From the NCBI RefSeq assembly GCF_004345675.1, contig NZ_SLWU01000015.1, positions 1 through 57,144 of the forward strand: a stretch of DNA of 57,144 nucleotides, in the 5' to 3' direction. Below, one piece after another: positions 7,756 to 15,480 of this stretch; the stretch's first letter is position 1, and each line of letters begins with the position of its first letter. A model generated the notes under the pieces. The model had not been told where the DNA came from. It did no database searches and worked only from the letters and a program-made list of their open reading frames with translations. Both the position numbers and the translations under genes were made by a program. This stretch comes from Caldanaerobacter subterraneus (GTDB taxonomy: Bacteria > Bacillota > Thermoanaerobacteria > Thermoanaerobacterales > Thermoanaerobacteraceae).

Positions 7756-7764
7756 TGGTATAAT
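7756..7764 (+). promoter_or_regulatory. Extended -10 promoter for groES
   Basis: TGG followed by TATAAT (7759-7764) fits the extended -10 pattern; no good -35 is present. It lies 42 nt before the groES start. There is no CIRCE element (TTAGCACTC-N9-GAGTGCTAA) here. Confidence 0.45.
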
Positions 7765-7805
7765 AAATATGGCGTTTCAAAAAATATATAGAAAGGGGAA
7801 GGTGT

Positions 7806-8087
7806 ATGACAAAGATACAGCCGGTAAACGGGCATGCTCTCATCAAACTTGAAAAAGAGCCGGAGAAAAAAGTGGGCGGAGTTATAATACCCAAGTCTGC
7901 AGAAGAAAAATTGAATCAAGGGGTAATTGAAGCTATTGCAGCCGGCGCAACTGAAGAGCTGGCAGTGGGAGACAGAGTGATTTACAAGGAATTTTCTGGG
8001 ACAAAGATAAAGCATGAGGGAGAGGAATATCTCATAATTCCTGTGGACGATATATTGGCAAAGTTTGTAGAGGTGGATGAGATATAA
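7806..8087 (+). CDS. Orphan GroES-family co-chaperonin
   Basis: A 93-aa protein with the GroES beta-barrel pattern: an N-terminal NGHALIKLEKEPEKKVGGVIIP including a mobile-loop-like segment, then GDRVIYKEFSGTKIKHEGEEYLIIPVDDILA near the C-terminus. GroES caps GroEL and closes the folding chamber. No groEL follows: the gene ends in a strong terminator and has its own extended -10 without CIRCE. This suggests a stand-alone second copy, with the main groESL elsewhere. The mobile loop is shorter and lacks the clear GGI/GGL-plus-flank pattern, so GroEL binding may be altered. The start ATG follows GAAAGGGGAAGG. Confidence 0.85.
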   Translation: MTKIQPVNGHALIKLEKEPEKKVGGVIIPKSAEEKLNQGVIEAIAAGATEELAVGDRVIYKEFSGTKIKHEGEEYLIIPVDDILAKFVEVDEI

Positions 8088-8125
8088 GAAGTCGGGGAAA
8101 TTCGTTCCCGGCTTCTTATATTTTT
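8086..8125 (+). terminator. Strong intrinsic terminator after groES
   Basis: AAGAAGTCGGG (8086-8096) pairs with CCCGGCTTCTT (8107-8117), with one G-T pair, around a 10-nt loop. It is followed by TATATTTTT. It isolates groES from the suf operon. Confidence 0.85.
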
Positions 8126-8188
8126 ACGTACAGTTTTTGACATATGTTTATTAAAAGAAAATAATTATCAACTTTATCCCTTCTTTTA

Positions 8189-8217
8189 TTGATTTAAGAA
8201 TTTTTGTGGTGTATAAT
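8189..8217 (+). promoter_or_regulatory. suf operon promoter
   Basis: TTGATT at 8189-8194 and TATAAT at 8212-8217 with 17-nt spacing. The predicted start near 8224 gives a leader of about 50 nt before sufC. Confidence 0.7.
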
Positions 8218-8230
8218 AATATTGTTCAAG

Positions 8231-8255
8231 TATTCCTATAAAAATAGTCGGAATT
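8231..8255 (+). promoter_or_regulatory. Candidate Rrf2/IscR-type operator
   Basis: An imperfect inverted repeat pairs ATTCC-TAT on the left with ATAGTCGGAAT on the right (8243-8254). It lies about 7-30 nt after the predicted suf transcript start, where a bound repressor would block elongation. The right half resembles the GTCGG-type half site of IscR-like Rrf2 regulators that sense Fe-S status. No regulator gene is in the window, so the assignment is inference. Confidence 0.35.
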
Positions 8256-8273
8256 AAAAAGGAGTTGTAAGAG

Positions 8274-9020
8274 ATGAGAGAGGCTTTGCTTGAAATAAAG
8301 GATTTACATGTAGAAGTAGAGGATAAGCACATTTTAAAAGGGCTTAATTTGACCATAAAAAAGGGAGAGATACATGCAATCATGGGGCCTAATGGCAGTG
8401 GCAAGAGCACATTGTGCCATGCCATAATGGGCAACCCTAAATATAGAATCACTGGCGGAGAAATTTTGTTTGAAGGAGAAAATATTACAAATTTAAAAGT
8501 AAATGAAAGGGCAAAGAAAGGTATATTTTTATCTTTTCAGTCGCCAGAAGAGATTCCCGGTATTACGGTTGATAACTTTATAAGGACTTCTTCAACTATT
8601 GTCACAGGACAGAACATGACAATGCTTCAGTTTGCGAAGGAAATGCAAAAAATGCTGGAACTTTTGGATATGAGTGCTGAATACAGGACGAGATATCTCA
8701 ATGTAGGATTTTCTGGCGGGGAAAAGAAAAAGACAGAAGTGCTTCAGATGGCTTTTTTAAAGCCAAAGCTTGTGATGCTGGATGAAATAGATTCAGGGCT
8801 TGATATAGATGCGCTGAAAGTTGTTGCTGAAACTATAAAAAAATTAAAAACCGAGGATATGGCGATTCTGGTAGTCACTCACTATAACAGAATATTAAAT
8901 TATTTAGAACCTGATGTTATATCTGTCTTGATGGATGGAAAGATTGTCAAAGAGGGAGATAAAGAGCTTGCTAGAGTATTAGAAGAAAAGGGCTATGACT
9001 TTGTGAGAAATGGCGCATAG
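8274..9020 (+). CDS. sufC: Fe-S cluster assembly ATPase SufC
   Basis: ABC-type ATPase of the SufBCD scaffold complex, 248 aa, cytosolic. ATP-driven SufC dimerisation reshapes SufB-SufD so that clusters can be built. Walker A is GPNGSGKST at 38-46, the signature is FSGGEKKK, and Walker B is LVMLDEIDSGLD. The signature with KKK and the DEIDSGLD string are characteristic of SufC and not of transport ABC proteins. It is the first gene of sufCBDSU, and sufB follows after 19 nt. Start ATG follows AAGGAGTTG. Confidence 0.95.
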   Translation: MREALLEIKDLHVEVEDKHILKGLNLTIKKGEIHAIMGPNGSGKSTLCHAIMGNPKYRITGGEILFEGENITNLKVNERAKKGIFLSFQSPEEIPGITVDNFIRTSSTIVTGQNMTMLQFAKEMQKMLELLDMSAEYRTRYLNVGFSGGEKKKTEVLQMAFLKPKLVMLDEIDSGLDIDALKVVAETIKKLKTEDMAILVVTHYNRILNYLEPDVISVLMDGKIVKEGDKELARVLEEKGYDFVRNGA

Positions 9021-9039
9021 CCCTTGAGGAGGTATAAAC

Positions 9040-10443
9040 ATGAGAAAGGAAGAGATTAGGGAGATAGATTTTAGCATATACAATATAAAGGACGAGGTTG
9101 AATACGAGTTTCAGACAGGTAAAGGGCTTTCCAAAGAAGTAGTGCTGGAGATATCTGAACAAAAGGGCGAACCTTCATGGATGAGAGAATTTAGGCTTAA
9201 AGCCTTAGAAATATATGAAAAAATGCCAATGCCTACATGGGGTGTAGATTTGAGTCAATTGGATATAAATTCTATTGTAGCTTATATAAGGCCAAGTGCA
9301 AGGAAAAAGACCTCATGGGAGGAAGTACCGGAAGAGATAAGGCGAACTTTTGAAAGATTGGGTATTCCTGAGGCAGAAAAAAAAGCTCTGGCTGGAGTAG
9401 GGGCCCAATACGATTCTGAAGTGATATACCACAACATGAAGGAAAGCCTTGCAAGACAGGGCGTAATCTTTGAAGATATGGACACAGCCTTAAAAAAATA
9501 CCCTGACATCATAAGGGAATATTTTATGACAAAAAATGTACTTCCGACAGACCACAAATTTGCCGCTCTTCATGCGGCAGTGTGGAGCGGCGGAACATTT
9601 GTGTATGTGCCTGAAGGTGTAAAAGTGGAAGTTCCTTTGCAGGCGTATTTCAGGATGAATGCACCTGGTAGCGGCCAGTTTGAACACACCCTAATAATTG
9701 CCGACAGAGGAAGCGAAGTTCACTTCATAGAAGGTTGTTCAGCACCTCTTTACTCTGTCTCTAATTTGCATGCCGGATGTGTAGAGCTTTTTATAAAAGA
9801 AGGTGCTAGGATTATATACTCCACCATAGAAAACTGGAGTAAAAACACTTATAATTTAAACACAAAAAGAGCAATAGTAGAAAAAGACGGAATGGTAGAG
9901 TGGATTTCCGGTTCTTTTGGCAGTAAAAAGACAATGTTATATCCTGCTTCTGTCCTTGTGGGGAAAGGAGCAAAAGCGGAGTATACCAGTATCACTTTTG
10001 CAGCAAAAGGCCAGCATTTGGATACAGGGGCAAAAATGATACATTTAGCTCCTTATACTTCCTCAAAAATTTTGGCCAAGAGCATTTCAAAGGATGGAGG
10101 AATATCAACCTATAGGGGACTTTTAAAGGTAGGACCTGAGGCAGAAGGGGTAAAAGCTGCTGTCACCTGTGAAGGATTGATGCTGGACGACATTTCTAAA
10201 TCTGATACTATACCGGTCATTGATATAGAAAATGACAATGTAGACATCGGCCACGAGGCAAAAGTTGGGAGAATAAGCGAAGAGCAGATATACTATCTCA
10301 TGTCAAGGGGCCTTAATGAGGAAGACGCAAGGGCTATGATTGTGAGAGGTTTTGTAGAGCCCATCGCTAAAGCTCTGCCTTTAGAGTACGCAGTGGAAAT
10401 GAACAGGTTGATAAAACTTGAGCTGGAAGGTGCAATTGGATAG
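9040..10443 (+). CDS. sufB: Fe-S cluster assembly scaffold SufB
   Basis: A 467-aa right-handed beta-helix scaffold on which nascent Fe-S clusters form together with SufD and SufC. The C-terminal half carries the diagnostic TCEGLMLDD with Cys377 (corresponding to the sulfur-accepting Cys405 of E. coli), then DNVDIGHEAKVGRISEEQ and the helix YYLMSRGLNEEDARAMIVRGF used to bind SufC. The N-terminus lacks extra cysteines. Start ATG is preceded by TTGAGGAGG. The stop overlaps the ribosome-binding site of sufD. Confidence 0.95.
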   Translation: MRKEEIREIDFSIYNIKDEVEYEFQTGKGLSKEVVLEISEQKGEPSWMREFRLKALEIYEKMPMPTWGVDLSQLDINSIVAYIRPSARKKTSWEEVPEEIRRTFERLGIPEAEKKALAGVGAQYDSEVIYHNMKESLARQGVIFEDMDTALKKYPDIIREYFMTKNVLPTDHKFAALHAAVWSGGTFVYVPEGVKVEVPLQAYFRMNAPGSGQFEHTLIIADRGSEVHFIEGCSAPLYSVSNLHAGCVELFIKEGARIIYSTIENWSKNTYNLNTKRAIVEKDGMVEWISGSFGSKKTMLYPASVLVGKGAKAEYTSITFAAKGQHLDTGAKMIHLAPYTSSKILAKSISKDGGISTYRGLLKVGPEAEGVKAAVTCEGLMLDDISKSDTIPVIDIENDNVDIGHEAKVGRISEEQIYYLMSRGLNEEDARAMIVRGFVEPIAKALPLEYAVEMNRLIKLELEGAIG

Positions 10444-10454
10444 GAGTGAAGCAA

Positions 10455-11492
10455 ATGTTAAAAAGAATACCATGGGAGGAAATACAAAAACCAGCATACA
10501 AAGAGTACAATGCTGTTGAGATAAAAGATGTAGAACAGGAAGGAATATCTGTAGAGAGAATAGATGCGAATATTTTAAAAAATTTTACGACGGATAAAGC
10601 TTATGGGATAGATCCAAAGCTTACAGAAGAGGTGGAAAAGCATTATAATGCTGGATTTTACATTAAAATTTCCTCTGGCAAAGAAATTAAAAAGCCAGTG
10701 GTCTTTGATTACATTGCAAATTTACAAAATGACCTTTTGCTTGATTACAATGTAATTGAAGTTGAGCCATACTCTAAAGTTACGGTTGTCTTTGATTACA
10801 ATTCAGGGGAGAAAGGTTTTAAAAATGGCATAACCAGGTTGATTGCAAAAGAGGGTTCAACTGTAAATATTGTAAAGATACAGAGATTGGGAGATGACTT
10901 TAGCGATTTTGATAACTGCTTGGTAGAGGTTGGGGAAAAAGCTACAGTCAACTGGTCAAATGTGGTCATAGGAGCTCATATTAGCGCTTTTGACGTATCA
11001 GTTTACCTCAGTGAAGAAGGCGGAAGTTTCACGGCAAAGTCTGTTTTTTTGGGTGTGGACAGTCAGAAGTACGACATGTCTTATAAAGTGTATCACTATG
11101 CTCCTAAGACTACTAGCAGTGTGGATTTAAAAGGTGCTTTAAAGGGGAGTGCAAAAGCTACTTTTATAGGAAATATTGATATTAAAAAAGGCGCTAAGAA
11201 AGCAAAAGCTGAAGAAAATGAGACAGTGCTCTTGCTTGACAAAACTGTCAGGTCAATTGCTATTCCTGCTCTTTACTGTGCAGAAGAGGATGTACAGGCA
11301 AATCACTCTGCCAGTGCAGGTCAGCTGGATGAAAACAAGCTCTATTATGTGATGAGCAGAGGTTTTAGCCTTGAAGAAGCAAGACTTTTGATGGTACAGG
11401 CAGTGTTAAATCCTGTCATAGATTTGATTCCGTATGACCCCATAAGAGAGATAATATTAAGGGGTCATATAGGGAGGAGGATTATAAAATAA
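10455..11492 (+). CDS. sufD: Fe-S cluster assembly protein SufD
   Basis: A 345-aa beta-helix partner of SufB. The C-terminal part has the family pattern CAEEDVQANHSASAGQLD with the conserved His284 (His360 of E. coli SufD), implicated with SufB Cys405 in cluster formation at the interface, followed by LYYVMSRGFSLEEARLLMV for SufC contact. The frame is open from GTG 10446, but the ATG at 10455 is preferred because TAGGAGTG provides a site 8 nt upstream. Its stop overlaps the sufS start by 1 nt. Confidence 0.92.
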   Translation: MLKRIPWEEIQKPAYKEYNAVEIKDVEQEGISVERIDANILKNFTTDKAYGIDPKLTEEVEKHYNAGFYIKISSGKEIKKPVVFDYIANLQNDLLLDYNVIEVEPYSKVTVVFDYNSGEKGFKNGITRLIAKEGSTVNIVKIQRLGDDFSDFDNCLVEVGEKATVNWSNVVIGAHISAFDVSVYLSEEGGSFTAKSVFLGVDSQKYDMSYKVYHYAPKTTSSVDLKGALKGSAKATFIGNIDIKKGAKKAKAEENETVLLLDKTVRSIAIPALYCAEEDVQANHSASAGQLDENKLYYVMSRGFSLEEARLLMVQAVLNPVIDLIPYDPIREIILRGHIGRRIIK

Positions 11493-12715
11493 TGATGGAT
11501 GTGAAGAAAATAAGAGAAGATTTTCCGATATTTAATGTAAAGCCTCATGGAAAGAGGCTTGTATACCTTGATAATGCTGCTACCACCCAGAAGCCTGAGT
11601 CGGTTATAAAAGCCATGGAAGAATATTATGAGAAACTAAATGCAAATGTGTACAGAAGCCCTCATTATTTAAGCGTTCTATCTACAGAGGCTTATGAAAA
11701 GGCGAGAGACAAAGTGAAAAAGTTTGTAAATGCAAAGAGTGAGGAGTCCATTATTTTTACAAGAAATACTACAGAATCAATAAATTTTATCGCCTACACA
11801 TGGGGAATGAAGCACATAAAAGAGGGGGACGAGATAGTTCTGACAATAGCGGAACATCACAGCAACATTCTTCCATGGCAGATGGTAGCAGAAGCAAAAG
11901 GAGCAAAATTAAAATATGTGTATCTTGATGAAAATTTCAGACTTTCAATGAAAGATTTTGAAGAAAAAATGTCTGATAGAGTAAAATTGGTGGCTGTACA
12001 GCACATGTCAAATGTCTTAGGGATAATAAATCCTGTGGAAGAAATTACACAAATTGCTCATAAGTATGGGGCAAAAGTGCTGGTGGATGGGGCTCAGAGC
12101 GTACCTCATATGAAAGTGGACCTTAAGAAAATAAATTGCGACTTTTTTGCTTTTTCTGGCCACAAGATGTTGGGCCCTATGGGAATTGGAGTTTTGTATA
12201 TAAAAGAAGACTTATTAGATGAAGTGCCTCCTTTTTTGAGGGGAGGAGAAATGATAGACGAAGTTTATGAAGAATATTCCACCTTTGCACCTCCTCCTTT
12301 AAAATTTGAAGCAGGGACTCCCAATGTAGAGGGAGCTTATGTGCTAATTTCTGCGATAGATTATCTTGAAAGGATTGGACTTGAGAATATATATGAACAT
12401 GAAGCTAAACTTTTGGAGTATGGACTTGAAAAAATTAATACCCTCGAATATGTAAAAACTTATGGGCCTATGGATTCAAAAGACAGAGGAGGGATAATTT
12501 CTTTCAATGTGGAAGGAGTTCACCCACACGATGTTGCGACAATACTGGATGAAGAAGGAATTGCAGTAAGAAGCGGTCACCACTGCTGTCAGCCTCTGAT
12601 GAGATATTTAGGGGTTCCTGCTACCGTGAGAGCCAGCTTTTACCTTTACAATGACTTTGATGACATAGATGCCCTTGTGGAAGCACTTAAAAAAGTCAGG
12701 AAGTGGTTTAAATGA
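11492..12715 (+). CDS. sufS: Cysteine desulfurase SufS
   Basis: PLP-dependent class V aminotransferase-fold enzyme, 407 aa, which removes sulfur from L-cysteine as a persulfide for Fe-S assembly. Visible features are AEHHSNILPWQ, DGAQSVPHM (the PLP Asp), SGHKMLGPMGIG with the Schiff-base Lys225, and RSGHHCCQPLM with the persulfide Cys365, in the short-loop group II context. It is followed by sufU with an ATGA overlap, the usual SufS-SufU pairing of Firmicutes, where SufU takes the persulfide sulfur. The ATG used overlaps the sufD stop; a second ATG follows immediately. Confidence 0.95.
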   Translation: MMDVKKIREDFPIFNVKPHGKRLVYLDNAATTQKPESVIKAMEEYYEKLNANVYRSPHYLSVLSTEAYEKARDKVKKFVNAKSEESIIFTRNTTESINFIAYTWGMKHIKEGDEIVLTIAEHHSNILPWQMVAEAKGAKLKYVYLDENFRLSMKDFEEKMSDRVKLVAVQHMSNVLGIINPVEEITQIAHKYGAKVLVDGAQSVPHMKVDLKKINCDFFAFSGHKMLGPMGIGVLYIKEDLLDEVPPFLRGGEMIDEVYEEYSTFAPPPLKFEAGTPNVEGAYVLISAIDYLERIGLENIYEHEAKLLEYGLEKINTLEYVKTYGPMDSKDRGGIISFNVEGVHPHDVATILDEEGIAVRSGHHCCQPLMRYLGVPATVRASFYLYNDFDDIDALVEALKKVRKWFK

Positions 12716-13128
12716 GCGATTTAAATCAACTTTATTCAGAGATAATAATGGAACATTATGAAAATTCTCCTCACAGAAGAGAGTTGAAGGAAGCAACCCT
12801 CAAGGAAAGGGGACACAATCCCCTTTGTGGAGATGATATTACAATATACCTTAAAATAAATGGGGATGTAATAGAAGATGCCTCTTTTACAGGTCACGGC
12901 TGTGCCATAAGTCAGGCTTCTACTTCCATGATGATTGACCTCATAAAAGGGAAGGATAAAAAGGAGGCTTTAAGGCTTGTACAGAAATTTATAGACATGA
13001 TACACAAAAAAGACGTGGATTTAGAAGAATTGGGAGATGCTCAAGTACTGCAGGGTGTTTCAGACTTTCCTGCCCGTGTAAAATGCGCTTTACTGGCATG
13101 GAAAACTCTTCAAGACACACTTAAGTAA
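12712..13128 (+). CDS. sufU: Zinc-dependent sulfurtransferase SufU
   Basis: A 138-aa IscU-like protein that accepts persulfide sulfur from SufS. The zinc ligands expected for SufU are present: Cys39 and Asp41 (NPLCGDD), Cys64 (GHGCAISQAS) and Cys125 (RVKCALL). The longer spacing and the lack of the IscU LPPVK motif favour SufU over IscU. It overlaps sufS by ATGA and is the last gene of the operon; a large hairpin element follows. Confidence 0.93.
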   Translation: MSDLNQLYSEIIMEHYENSPHRRELKEATLKERGHNPLCGDDITIYLKINGDVIEDASFTGHGCAISQASTSMMIDLIKGKDKKEALRLVQKFIDMIHKKDVDLEELGDAQVLQGVSDFPARVKCALLAWKTLQDTLK

Positions 13129-13133
13129 ACATT

Positions 13134-13197
13134 CAGACAGAGGGGACGGTTCCTTTTGTCCGGATTTTCAGACACAGGGAACCGTCCCTTTTGTCTG
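13134..13197. repeat. REP-like inverted repeat between convergent genes (bidirectional terminator)
   Basis: CAGACA (13134-13139)/TGTCTG (13192-13197) and GGGACGGTTCC (13143-13153)/GGAACCGTCCC (13178-13188) form a long interrupted stem. It lies exactly between the ends of sufU (+) and the GH18 gene (-). From memory, GGGGACGGTTCC-type hairpins are dispersed in Firmicute genomes and associated with RAYT/IS200-like transposases. No transposase is here, so this is a solo element that can serve as a terminator in both directions. Confidence 0.65.
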
Positions 13198-13200
13198 GTT

Positions 13201-14472
13201 TTATGTTTTTGCTGGAATAATCGAAGTTTTCAGTACTTCCCACATCTCGTCATTTATCAAACCCAGTCTCCAGAGCGCTATTCCATTTAAGCCGTATCTT
13301 TTCGCAAGACCTACCTTTATTGCAAAACTTTCAGGAGTTTCGCTGGGTATAGAAATTCCTAAAATCACTTTTTCTTTTGGTACTTCCTTTAAAGTTTCTT
13401 CAATTGCCTGTATCACTAGTTTTTCAGGTTCGGGTTTTTGACCGTAATCATAAGCCATCACAATGATTTTATCAGCTACCTGCCCCAGCAGTTTATAGTC
13501 ATACCCTTTGTAAGCGCTATTTGGAGCATGAAGAGTTAAAGTAATTGTCTTAGATGAGCCTATTTTTTCACGGAGTAGTTCCACAAACTCTGTAAATTTT
13601 TCTTTTATTTTAGCTATATCTTCTTCTTTTTCGGTAAGTCCCAGACCTTCAAAGTCTAGATTTATTCCATCGTATAGCTTTGCCTCTTCAGAAATGGCAG
13701 AAATAGCTTTCCTTACGGCTTCATCTGAAAAAAGTAAATTAGAAAGAGTGCCGTCCCCATCTGTTACATGTAGTACCATTTCTGATTTTAATTTGTACTT
13801 TGATAAAGCTTCTAAAACTTTTTCCCACCCCTCTGGCCTTTGCCATCCTGTAGAACTTTTTGTCAAGAGATTGCCCGAACTGTCTAAGCTGTACCATCCA
13901 AGAGCTATGGAGGTAAAATACTGCGTATTGCCAGTATCGTATTCGGGATATTTCTTCCCAAATAAATTTGTCCAGCTGCTGGTTTTTTCATCGCCTAAGG
14001 CGTAAAAGCCTATTACTGACATTTCTCTAGCTGGAGAATTTATTTTTACTGTATAAGTTTCCTGTTCCCACTTAACGTCAAAACCGAAAGCTTCACTGAA
14101 AAAGCGAAGAGGTATGAGAACTCTATTGTTCACAATTTTAGGTGCTACAAGGAGTTTAAAAGGAGTGTTGTTTTTATAGGCAATTTTATTCCCTACCTGA
14201 AGTTTGACGATGGAGTTTTTATAGGTAGCTGTTACTGTCTGTGAAGCCTCATTCCAGTCTACGTTTACATTTAAAGCTTCAGCAATAGCGCGGAAAGGAA
14301 CTAATGTGGTTCCTTCTTCTAATACAGGCTTTGTGTCAAATTCTATTGGGTATCCATCTAGGATTACAGTTATTTCTTTTTCCTGACCATACCCTTCAAT
14401 AGGGGGTGTAAGTAGAACAAAGAGGATAAAAGAAAAGAAAAATATGAAAAACCTTTTTACATTTTCCATCAT
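13201..14472 (-). CDS. Secreted or anchored copper-amine-oxidase-N plus GH18-fold protein
   Basis: A 423-aa protein. Order: signal or anchor segment (RFFIFFFSFILFVLL, about 6-24); a copper amine oxidase N-terminal-like domain (about 32-145) built of two repeats (LVPFRAIAEALNVNVDWNE and LIPLRFFSEAFGFDVKWEQ), a cell-envelope module common in Firmicutes; and a glycoside hydrolase 18 barrel (about 155-420) with DGINLDFEGL, where the final Glu of DxxDxDxE-type motifs is catalytic. This architecture is typical of spore or cell-wall hydrolases (SleL/YaaH-like), so peptidoglycan remodelling is likely and chitin less so. GGGAGGG precedes two ATGs at 14472 and 14469; either may be used. Confidence 0.82.
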   Translation of the reverse strand: MMENVKRFFIFFFSFILFVLLTPPIEGYGQEKEITVILDGYPIEFDTKPVLEEGTTLVPFRAIAEALNVNVDWNEASQTVTATYKNSIVKLQVGNKIAYKNNTPFKLLVAPKIVNNRVLIPLRFFSEAFGFDVKWEQETYTVKINSPAREMSVIGFYALGDEKTSSWTNLFGKKYPEYDTGNTQYFTSIALGWYSLDSSGNLLTKSSTGWQRPEGWEKVLEALSKYKLKSEMVLHVTDGDGTLSNLLFSDEAVRKAISAISEEAKLYDGINLDFEGLGLTEKEEDIAKIKEKFTEFVELLREKIGSSKTITLTLHAPNSAYKGYDYKLLGQVADKIIVMAYDYGQKPEPEKLVIQAIEETLKEVPKEKVILGISIPSETPESFAIKVGLAKRYGLNGIALWRLGLINDEMWEVLKTSIIPAKT

Positions 14473-14491
14473 TTTCCCTCCCTTAATACTG

Positions 14492-14520
14492 ATTATACGA
14501 CAAAAAGGATTTAGAGACAA
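14492..14520 (-). promoter_or_regulatory. Promoter of the GH18 gene
   Basis: On the minus strand TTGTCT (14515-14520) and TATAAT (14492-14497) are 17 nt apart, about 20 nt before the start. The same 14.47-14.63 kb interval must also hold the promoter for cas6, but I see no convincing -35/-10 pair on the plus strand. Confidence 0.65.
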
Positions 14521-14631
14521 ATAAAAAATTTTTAAAAATTAAGAAGGAAAATGGAAATTGGTGTAGAATATTATACATACAAAACCAATACAACCATATC
14601 TTCACTGGAAATATTACATGAGGTGTTGAAG

Positions 14632-15387
14632 ATGAGAATAACTTTAGAATTTACAGGAGAAAAAAATTTAATACTGCCCATTCATTACAATTACATAGTA
14701 CAAGGACTTTTGTACGATTTGATGGGCGATACAGATTTTGCTGCTTTTCTCCACGATGTAGGTTTTCAATATGAGAAAAGAAAGTTTAAATTGTTTACAT
14801 TTTCTAGAATTGAAGGGGAATTTCAAATTGTGGAGAAGCCAAAGGGTTATAAAAAGATAATAATAAAACCGCCTTTTAAATTCACAGTAGCTTCGCCTCT
14901 GGAGGAGGTAATAATTGATATTTCGAAAAACGTTTTAAAGAGAGAATACTGCCATTTTAACGGTCAAAAGTTTACTTTAAATTCTTTGAACATAGAAAAC
15001 CCTCCGGTTTTCAAGGAGAAAGCCCGAATAAAATTTATTTCGCCGGTGGTAATGTATACCACTCTGAGGGATGGAGACAAAAAATATACGTATTATTATT
15101 CTCCCTGGGACGAAAAATTTTCTACATTGCTTTTGAACAACCTCATAAAAAAGTATGAGCTGGTATACAAGATAAGGCCACAAAATCCCCATTTTAAGCT
15201 CATACCCCTTGTAGAAAAAGAAGACAGAAGGTATTCTAAGATGATTAAATACAAAAATGTCTATGTAAAAGGCTGGATGGGCATATACGATGTAGAAACA
15301 ACACCTGAACTTCTGGAACTTGCCTATTACACGGGATTAGGAGCTAAAAATTCCCAAGGGTTCGGGTGTTTTGAGATAATAGGGTGA
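14632..15387 (+). CDS. cas6: Cas6 pre-crRNA endoribonuclease
   Basis: A 251-aa RAMP-fold RNase that cuts within each repeat to release crRNAs with the 8-nt 5' handle AUUGAAAC. The glycine-rich C-terminal signature is GLGAKNSQGFGCFEI. The N-terminal PIHYNYIVQGLLY segment supplies a candidate catalytic His18, near the family position. The frame extends back to 14551, but the ATG at 14632 follows GAGGTG at the right distance and matches the normal N-terminus (MRITLEF). It is the only cas6 in the locus, so it must process crRNA for both the III-B and I-B effectors. Confidence 0.92.
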   Translation: MRITLEFTGEKNLILPIHYNYIVQGLLYDLMGDTDFAAFLHDVGFQYEKRKFKLFTFSRIEGEFQIVEKPKGYKKIIIKPPFKFTVASPLEEVIIDISKNVLKREYCHFNGQKFTLNSLNIENPPVFKEKARIKFISPVVMYTTLRDGDKKYTYYYSPWDEKFSTLLLNNLIKKYELVYKIRPQNPHFKLIPLVEKEDRRYSKMIKYKNVYVKGWMGIYDVETTPELLELAYYTGLGAKNSQGFGCFEIIG

Positions 15388-15392
15388 AGTAA

Positions 15393-15411
15393 TTACTATT
15401 TAAAATAGTAA
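15393..15411. promoter_or_regulatory. Perfect palindrome upstream of the CARF-HTH gene
   Basis: TTACTATT (15393-15400) and AATAGTAA (15404-15411) form a perfect 8-bp inverted repeat with a 3-nt centre. It lies just after the cas6 stop and 70 nt before the CARF-HTH start. The size fits a dimeric LuxR-type helix-turn-helix site. A half-site AATAGTAA recurs ahead of cas1, near 31356. Operator function is inferred; it has no T-run, so it is not a typical terminator. Confidence 0.45.
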
Positions 15412-15480
15412 CACATTACATAGAAAAATTTGAGCAATTTGGATAAAATAATTGACAAGGTGGAAGAGGGCGGAATTATC

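Noticed and set aside
13134-13197. Complete insertion sequence at the GGGGACGGTTCC element
   Set aside because: Only 64 bp with no transposase or target duplication visible.
14551-14631. Longer cas6 start at 14551
   Set aside because: The added 27 residues do not resemble Cas6 and the ATG at 14632 has a good ribosome-binding site.
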